A DNA stretch of 16,208 nt. It comes from Amoebophrya sp. AT5.2 (lineage: Eukaryota; Sar; Dinophyceae; Syndiniales; Amoebophryaceae). A model generated the notes under the pieces. It saw nothing but the letters and a program-made list of their open reading frames with translations, searched no databases and was not told the origin of the DNA. Below are positions 10,723 to 16,208 of the stretch, piece after piece. The stretch is taken from NCBI GenBank assembly GCA_005223375.1, contig RXOD01005053.1, positions 1-16,208 of the forward strand. The letters run 5' to 3'. Each line of letters begins with the position of its first letter. The first letter of the stretch is position 1. The position numbers were made by a program, and so were the translations under genes.

Positions 10723-11094
10723 CTTACAGGCTCTTCGAAAAACTCAATCTCAGGACTGGCAATCGCCTACAGAAAGGAAGCACCCCAAGACGACCACGGC
10801 GACGGGCTGTAGCTACCTTTACTCCAAGGCATAGGCACAAAACGCGGCCTAGTAGAGACATCACATGGCGGGAGGTCGCGGCTTGCAAAGTATCTTTCTA
10901 AATCATCTATCTCACTGCGTGCTAAGACAAAGACAAAGACTGTCCTCCATCGGTGAATAGGCGTAGCAGCAGGCCTGCAGCACTTAAAGTCGGAGAAGTC
11001 GCGCACCCCCGCCGCGTCCAAATATAATGCGCGAACCCGAAGGCGGAGACGCGTACCGCCGCGTCCAGATTAAGTTTTTTGAAGTTATACAAGC
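10723..11094 (-). other. Intron 2: TIR-bearing GC-AG intron (372 bp) with exon-derived copies
   Basis: The direct repeat AAGG lies at 11097-11094 and 10725-10722 in identical codon phase. Cutting at AAG|GC...AAG|GTT gives a GC-AG intron and joins FFVK to VGHNWIAYLD. The ends are inverted repeats: minus strand 11093-11063 (CTTGTATAACTTCAAAAAAC onward) pairs with plus strand 10723-10756 (CTTACAGGCTCTTCGAAAAA onward). They share a core CTTC[A/G]AAAAACT[T/C]AATCT with small indels around it. Just inside the 5' end lie two degenerate copies of the beginning of exon 3, listed separately. The intron contains stops in every minus-strand frame. The combination of TIRs and a short flanking duplication suggests origin from a small DNA transposon. 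Confidence 0.65.
11001..11070 (-). repeat. Two degenerate copies of the exon 3 start inside intron 2
   Basis: Bases 11029-11070 match exon 3 bases 10659-10700 at 36 of 42 positions by eye, 370 bp away. On the minus strand the copy reads LDAAVRVSAFGFAH against LDAAVRVFAFGFAQ in the exon. Four of the six or so substitutions are synonymous. Adjacent bases 11001-11024 match exon 3 bases 10681-10701 again, with one substitution and a 3-base insertion. The copies lie in a frame not continuous with exon 2, so they are probably not translated in the spliced product. Confidence 0.75.
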
Positions 11095-11256
11095 CTTAAC
11101 AAAGAACATCTCGTCCGACATGCGCTCCAGCATGGCCTTCCAGAGCACAAAGTCCGTGGTATCGGTCGGAACCTGCGCCATGATTCTTTCGTTTAAAACA
11201 GCGCGGATCTGGTTTAGGTCCTCCGTGCTGTGGCAGTGGGTTTCCAATATGAAGGG
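11095..11256 (-). CDS. Exon 2: 54-codon internal exon
   Basis: This exon encodes 54 residues beginning PFILETHCHSTEDLNQIRAV and ending DEMFFVK. It has a balanced, helix-forming composition quite unlike the flanking intron DNA. The same frame is closed by a stop just upstream (TAA near 11290) and degenerates into Arg-rich nonsense after 11094. It has no plausible start of its own before most of its length, so it is best read as an internal exon. Both borders are phase 0. Spliced to exon 1 and exon 3, the protein reads VGPG-PFILETHCHS...MFFVK-VGHNWIAYLDAAVRVF without a break. No domain was recognised. A separate small gene of about 87 residues starting inside it is possible but less likely. Confidence 0.65.
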
Positions 11257-11655
11257 ACCAGATGGTAAGTAGCAAATAGGGAAGTGGTATTAGTGAGAGG
11301 TACTGGGTCTCTCCTTGTGTGGCGAATTGCCTTAGGTGGCGACTGCGTCAAGGCGCTCTGAGCCGCTCGGGCGGTTTCAGAGATGCCCCATTGTGGGGGT
11401 AGGGAGATGAAAGAACGTCTGGATGTAGAGGGAAGGGGAAGCTACTGACTACAGTGGTGATAGTCCTGAAACCACGGCAAAAGGGAACGCTTAGGGTTAG
11501 GGTGGTGATTGGTTGTCGGCTATAGGGTGCAAGAGTGCCAAGCCTGCCGACCGCGAAGTGGCGGCTTTCCTCCAATGGCTGACCGCTTTCGAGGAAAACC
11601 AAAGGGAAACCCAAAAAACCCCCAAAAAATTTCACTTACCACTTAGCCACTTACC
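11257..11655 (-). other. Intron 1: TIR-bearing, non-canonical, introner-like (about 399 bp)
   Basis: All three minus-strand frames are interrupted here. The codon GGT occurs in the same phase at the end of exon 1 (11658-11656) and just before exon 2 (11259-11257); keeping one copy joins GPG to PFILETHCHS in frame. The ends form an imperfect inverted repeat: minus strand 11665-11639 against plus strand 11254-11280, 21 of 27 matching by eye, consensus GGGRCCAGRTGGTAAGTRGC. The 5' side offers a consensus donor (GTAAGT). The 3' side has no AG between the last in-frame stop and exon 2, so the acceptor is non-canonical. Inside are two stem-loops (11356-11382 and 11386-11398) and two TTAGGG units (11491-11502). 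The exact cut could shift by a few bases. Confidence 0.65.
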
Positions 11656-14600
11656 ACCTGGCCCCACCATATCCAAGAACGCGATCTTCTCGTTCAACAG
11701 CGTGAGTTTGCGGTCGTACTCGCCGTAGGCCTTCTGGTTTTTGGACACCTGCGAAGACAAGTACTGCTGCAAAAACGAAGTCTCGGCGGTTTCGAACGGG
11801 TTTTTTTTCTGCGACACCTTCTGCATGGATTTCTCCTTCAGCGCCAGCCGCTGCGCGTTCTTCTCCTCGGCCTCGGCGAGCGCAGCGGACTGCTCGTGCT
11901 CCTTCCGTATCTCCCCCAGCGCCAAGAGCACGTCGCGGCAGCGGTTCGATGGAGGCGGTCCTTCTCCCTCCTGTTGTTGTGTCTGCTCCTGGCCCAGATG
12001 GTCGTGGTGTCGGCGAGGTCCCGAAGATGAAGCAGTCTGGGCAGCTCCTTCGTTGGGAATCGGGAGCGTCACGCCGGCGCGAACTGGAGGTGTTGGTCCT
12101 CCTGGTACCGATGTTGCTGGAGACTTATTCTTCGACTTTCCCGCCTCCAGCCTGTCGAGCTTTTCTGTCACCTCATTCAGCATGCTCTCAAACGCCTCGT
12201 CGTCGAGCTCGTCGACAGCTACGCCTGAGGTTGCCGGAGGTTTCTTCTTCTTGCCCTTTTTAGAAGAGCTGCTGCCTCCGGCCACAGAGGAGGGCGACAT
12301 CTGATTTGGCCGCGTGGCTGGTGTCTGAGGCTGGGGGTCGTCCGCTGGAGCCTCTACTTCTGCCGCTGCCTTTTGTTCCCTCTGGCGCTGCCTTCTCCGC
12401 TGCCTCGACGTGAGGGGCCCGCTCGTGCCGGCGCTCCCTTCCTCCATAGGCTGATCCTGATCGCCGTCAGCATCCTCCTCACCCTCCGCTCCTGCTTCTG
12501 CTCCTTCTGCTTCCCCCACCTCGTCGGAACTAGCAGCCGCCGAAGGAGCTTCGTCTACTTCGCCATCCTGCAAGCGGAAGTGCCGGGCCGCCGCTGCACC
12601 CGCAGTTAGTGCAGAAGCCGGCCCGGAGCTTCCGCTTGTTGGATTACTTTTGCGTTCTTCGTCCGCGTCCCGTGTGCCGTCCCCCAAAGTCGTGCTGGAA
12701 GATCTGCTTGCGCACGCAGCCGCAGCAGAATCTGCTGGCCCTGGTGCTCCTGTGCCTGTGACTCCAGAGGACAGTGAAGATGAGGGGCACGACACTTTTC
12801 CTTTTGCCTTTGCCTTTGGTGCGCCGGCGCCCGTGGCAATTCTTTCAGGTGGGATAGGCGCGACGGCTTTGGGTTTGGCTTCCTCGGAGAGCAAAGCAGC
12901 TCCGGCTCCGCCATTCGCGTCGTGCCCTCCCCCTCTTTTACCTTTGCTAGAAGGCGCGCCACCAGCTGCACTGCCACCCGGTTTTTGCAACGTCTCCTGA
13001 TTTTCCTCGTTTTTGTTATTGTTCCCTTTCAGAGTGAGCTTCTCTACCCTTTCTGTAAGCTTCTCTACATGGTCTGTCTCTGTTGAGTAGCTCTCTCCGC
13101 TAGAAGGGCGTGAAACTTTCTCGTGCGACTCCGGGCCGCCGCCGCCGCCAGAACCGGGCTGTTCTTGTCCAGGGGGTTGCTCTTTCAAGTCGACGCCCAG
13201 TCGATCTTTACTAGGAGGAGCGCGTTCTTGGCTTTTGATTTTGGCTACTTTGTCATCACGCTCCTTCCGAGACCGCGACCAATCGGTTTGGGGCCGAGCC
13301 CAAGGCGCCGCGGATGCGGCGATAGAATTCGAAGTTGGACCCGGTGGTGCCCGTTGCACAGGATCATACGACGGGGAATACTTTCCCCCACCAGGTGCTT
13401 TTCCGCCCTTTCCGGCTCCCTTGTTTTCCACCGCTGGTTTCTTGCTCTTGTCCGCGAGAATCGACGCGTAAGAAACCCCAGAGTGGTAGCTCGGCGAGAC
13501 CTGATCCTGAAAGCCGGCAGCGGTCTCCGCGGCGGGGTCGTCCTTCTCATTCTCAACAACATTCTTGCGCTTTGATTCATCCAATGAATTATCCGACGAT
13601 GTCGATGAAGCAGCTGTAACTTTCGACGTCGTGCTTGTCGGTGTCTTAGGACTAGGAGTCGCGCTCGAGGGAGAGGGACTCACCGCGCCCGCCGCTTCTC
13701 GAGCAGCACGCTGCGGCAGCGGCTGCTGCTCGACGCCAGGTGCCTGTTGCTGTAGTTGTTCTTGCTGTTCTTGCTGCGTTTTTCCAAGATCCGTTTTTCC
13801 GAGATCCGTGTCGGAGGGGGCCGTGGTGATGGCGTCCATGCTGCGAACTGCGGGGAGCCGACCGTCAACTGCTTCTTCGTCGACTTCTGCTTCTTCCCGG
13901 AAGTGGCTTTTGCTTGTTCCCTGCGGTTTCCCCATCTCTTTGTTCGCGGCAAGTACCGCGATCTGCTCAATTGCCGCGATCTGCTCGATGACAGCACTTT
14001 GAAACCCCTTCATGATGACAACACTTTCGTCTTTCAACCCCTTCATCAAAGCTTGTTCCCTACTACTTTCCGAATCCGAAAGTGGCGGGGACGACCCGGG
14101 AGGTAGTGGCCGCGGAGCCCCTGCCGCAGGTTCACGATCCGAAGAGGACCATCCATCCTCCGCGGAGGTGGACCCTGTGGTACCGGCTGTACCCACGGAC
14201 GAGGACGACCTGCGACTCTGAGGCAGCTGCTGGTGGTGTTGAACCACTTCAGAAGTTGTACTAACAGCTGCCGCCGAGCCTCCTGAGCCAGATGCAGAAG
14301 CAGATCCGAGCGGGTCGTGCTTCGACGCTCTACTCCCGCCACCCACCGACCTCGGGGGAACAGCTGCTGTTGTAGTTCTTCTTCGTTGTTCGGGGTTACC
14401 GATTCCGATGCCATCCTCCCGATCATTGTCACTACCGGGCAATGATCGGGAGGATGGCATCGCGGCAGGAGGTTCTTCTTCACCTTCTTGCGCCAACGGC
14501 TCCTGTTCTTTCGAGGACATCGTTTGTGAAGATGTCGACGCCGGTTGCACGAACACCTGCTGCATTCCCTCGGAGGTTTGCTGTAGTTGCTGATCGAGTC

Positions 14601-16208
14601 GCGCCATGCTGTTTCCGAAGGTGTCCATTCCCCCGACAGACACCGCCCCCTGCTCTCGCATCGTGGCCATTGATTCAGGCGGCACCAGCATCGGCATCAT
14701 CATCATCATCTTCCCGTCTGGCTGAATCATCACGAATTTTCCGTCCGCCGTCTGCTGCACCATGCCCCCGAGGGTATGGGGGGCCGAGGAGCCGCCCTGC
14801 ATTTGCATCGGAACCATGGCCATCAACGGAAAAGCAGTACTAGGACCCGATGTATCAACTATTGACGCGGACGAGGACGATACATCTGCGCCCTGACTGT
14901 TCATGTTCATCTGCCGGCTTTGCTGATGATGATGTTCTCCTGCTGCAGAGACGGAGTGAGACTCATGATATCCGCCGACAAGTTTTGGGGACGAGCGAGC
15001 CGGTCGGTAAGGCATGCCCACTTGCATGAAAGGGACCTGGTGCGGAAAGAAGCCCACCTGCGGCTGTGTCTGACCTGTGGGGGTGGACCACTCGTCGCCC
15101 TCCACCTGCTCCTGCGTTACAATTTGCGAATGCGTTGCGCTGGGCGATTGATGCGAGTGCTCATGCCAGAACCGATGTTCCCCATACACTGTCTGGGGGT
15201 AGTTGTAGGGGGCCGCAGAAGGCGAAGAAGGTCCTCCGAGGTACGTCGAAGATGAATTGATGACCTTCCCCTCCCCACGCCCACGGCGGCCCTCGCTGGA
15301 CTCATTACCCGTTCGCTCCGGACTCCGACTAGCTCTCGTGGGTCTACTACTCGTCATCTGATGATGGTGAAGATGTGCATGGGCTTGAGGGTGGTGATAT
15401 AATGCTGCTGCTTGTTGATGTTGTGCTTGAGCTGTTCCTGCAGCTTGCTGAGTATGCTGCCAGAAAGCTGAGAAGTCAACAAACCGCTGATCCGCTCCAA
15501 ACCCCTCTGGATACTGGTACTGTTGCACCGGTTCCGGCGAGAGTGCGGGAGACTCCGACGCGTAACTTGCCGCGTGGTAACCGTGATTCGGAACGAAGTT
15601 GCTTTGGTAGTCCATTCCTTGCTGTTCTTGTTCCGGCTCGTCCTCCGACTCCGATGCCCAACTTTTTCTTCTTGGGCCAGCGCCTACACCAGTGCCGGTC
15701 GTCCCATTGGCTGCTCCTGGTCCTGCCGCTGCTGCACCCGTCTCACTAAACGCTGCAGATAAAGATACCGAAGGAGGAGCTTCCCCTGCCACCGCTGCGT
15801 CGCCCCGGAATCCCCAACCACGTCCCCGCGGATGTTCTGACGCAGCGGGCCCCGCCTCTGCACCTCCAGGCCCAACGGTTTGTTCTTCTTGTTCTTGTTC
15901 GCTATTCCATTCCACCGCGGCCCCTGCAATGGTGTTTAGGAATTTTTCGCTCGGGTCCTTGCCCACCTGGTGGAAGCCAAACACATTGTCCGTCATGGTC
16001 TTCCTCCAGAATGGCGGCGCACTTCTTTGTCGGGTGATTATGGGAGTGACTCGAGTGTTCATCGGAGTGACTCTCGGGGGGCTGCTTAGTCGCGGCTGAT
16101 GTAGTGAAGGTGAGTTCGTTCCTGCCTTCGTTCCTCGTGAGTTCGGAGGTGAGTTCGATGCCCGCGGAGGGGGACCTCCGGAACCGGTGGTCTTGGGAGG
16201 GGCGGCAG
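11656..16208 (-). CDS. Exon 1 (5' partial) of a giant gene: low-complexity N-terminal region
   Basis: The frame is open from the window edge to the stop at 11632-11634. I end the exon at 11656 because of the junction with exon 2. Met codons lie at 16062 and at about 15996 (MTDNVFGFHQVGKDPSEKF), but the frame stays open above 16062, so the true start may lie outside. Counting from the Met at 16062, residues 50-1370 are dominated by Ser, Gln, Pro, Gly, Ala, Glu and His, with a five-Met run near 452-456. Tandem peptide duplications occur near 690 (IEQIA), 750 (TDLGK) and 1000 (VEKLT). Basic patches lie near 1215 (RQRRRQRQREQK) and 1265 (KKGKKKK). A predicted helix (ELDDEAFESMLNEVTEKLDR) is near 1285, and a charged, probably coiled-coil segment runs from about 1376 to 1467, ending in KIAFLDMVGPG. 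No known domain was recognised. It is probably a largely disordered region of a scaffold-like protein. Confidence 0.8.
13036..13077 (-). repeat. 21-bp tandem duplication encoding VEKLT heptads
   Basis: Units 13036-13056 and 13057-13077 match at 16 of 21 positions and encode two seven-residue units (VEKLTER, VEKLTLK) in exon 1. The 7-residue period fits a short coiled coil. Confidence 0.75.
13778..13807 (-). repeat. 15-bp tandem duplication encoding TDLGK-TDLGK
   Basis: Bases 13778-13792 and 13793-13807 match at 14 of 15 positions. They produce DLGKTDLGKT in exon 1, an apparently recent in-frame duplication. Confidence 0.85.
13954..13989 (-). repeat. 18-bp tandem duplication encoding IEQIA-IEQIA
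   Basis: Bases 13954-13971 and 13972-13989 match at 16 of 18 positions and encode two consecutive IEQIA units in exon 1. This is in-frame repeat expansion in a low-complexity region. Confidence 0.85.
14406..14462. repeat. Perfect 23-bp inverted repeat (hairpin) inside exon 1
   Basis: Left arm 14406-14428 (begins CGATGCCATCCTCCCGATCA) is the exact reverse complement of right arm 14440-14462, separated by an 11-base loop. The whole structure is 57 bases, exactly 19 codons, and lies in frame in exon 1 at residues 534-552 counted from the Met at 16062 (AMPSSRSLPGSDNDREDGI). Arms of this length with no mismatch are not expected by chance in coding DNA. Confidence 0.95.
16110..16157. repeat. Three copies of GTGAGTTCG near the 5' edge
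   Basis: Identical 9-mers lie at 16110-16118, 16137-16145 and 16149-16157. On the minus strand they read CGAACTCAC and encode Asn-Ser-rich peptide in the open extension of exon 1. On the plus strand they resemble splice donors (GTGAGT). It is unclear whether this part is exon, untranslated leader or intron end. Confidence 0.6.

Noticed and set aside
11490..11502. Two TTAGGG units resembling telomere repeat
   Set aside because: Only two units, inside an intron; too short for a telomere or a meaningful interstitial tract.
11513..11728. 71-codon plus-strand frame over intron 1 with fairly protein-like composition
   Set aside because: It crosses the intron/exon border antisense and has no partner exon or family resemblance; a chance frame is likelier, though a remnant of the inserted element cannot be excluded.
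1..16208. tRNA, rRNA, CRISPR arrays, bacterial promoters or operons
   Set aside because: No cloverleaf, rRNA-like core, regular spacer array or ribosome-binding pattern was seen; the intron structure indicates a eukaryote.

Overview
This is eukaryotic, nucleus-encoded DNA. Everything that looks coding lies on the minus strand, in four very long open frames of about 1,060 to 1,520 codons. They are separated by short gaps of 100 to 950 bases that hold no promoter-like or RNA-gene signals. My main reading is that these frames are not four genes but five exons (four long, one of 54 codons) of one giant gene running from 16208 (5' end beyond the window) to a stop at 47-49. Across each of the four gaps a short direct repeat (GGT, AAGG, GATC, CAGTT) sits in the same codon phase on both sides. 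Removing one copy plus the intervening DNA rejoins the frames exactly, giving at least 4,946 residues with no stop.

Layout in transcription order: exon 1 (16208-11656), a low-complexity Ser/Gln/Pro/Gly-rich N-terminal part ending in a charged helical segment; intron 1 (11655-11257); exon 2 (11256-11095), only 54 codons; intron 2 (11094-10723); exon 3 (10722-7542), mostly ordered; intron 3 (about 7541-7409); exon 4 (7408-4171), ordered blocks between disordered linkers; intron 4 (4170-3756); exon 5 (3755-47), mixed, with an ordered C-terminal third. No enzyme motif or confident known domain was recognised. The product looks like a giant scaffold-type protein with ordered blocks linked by disordered, charged or Ala/Pro-rich stretches.

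The most interesting structure is in the introns. All four carry inverted repeats at their ends, strong in introns 1, 2 and 4 and weak in intron 3, together with short direct repeats like target-site duplications. Their borders are mostly not GT-AG. This is the signature of transposon-derived introns ('introners'). Intron 2 also contains two degenerate copies of the first codons of the exon that follows it, and one of those copies differs mostly at synonymous sites. Exon 1 contains a perfect 57-base hairpin that is exactly 19 codons long and keeps the frame, which could be a small related insertion that stayed exonic.

TIR-bearing, often non-canonical introns of this kind are known from dinoflagellates and relatives, notably the parasitic Syndiniales (Amoebophrya), and from a few other aquatic eukaryotes. 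A GC-rich alveolate or dinoflagellate-like source is therefore my best guess. It is inference from intron style, not from a marker gene.
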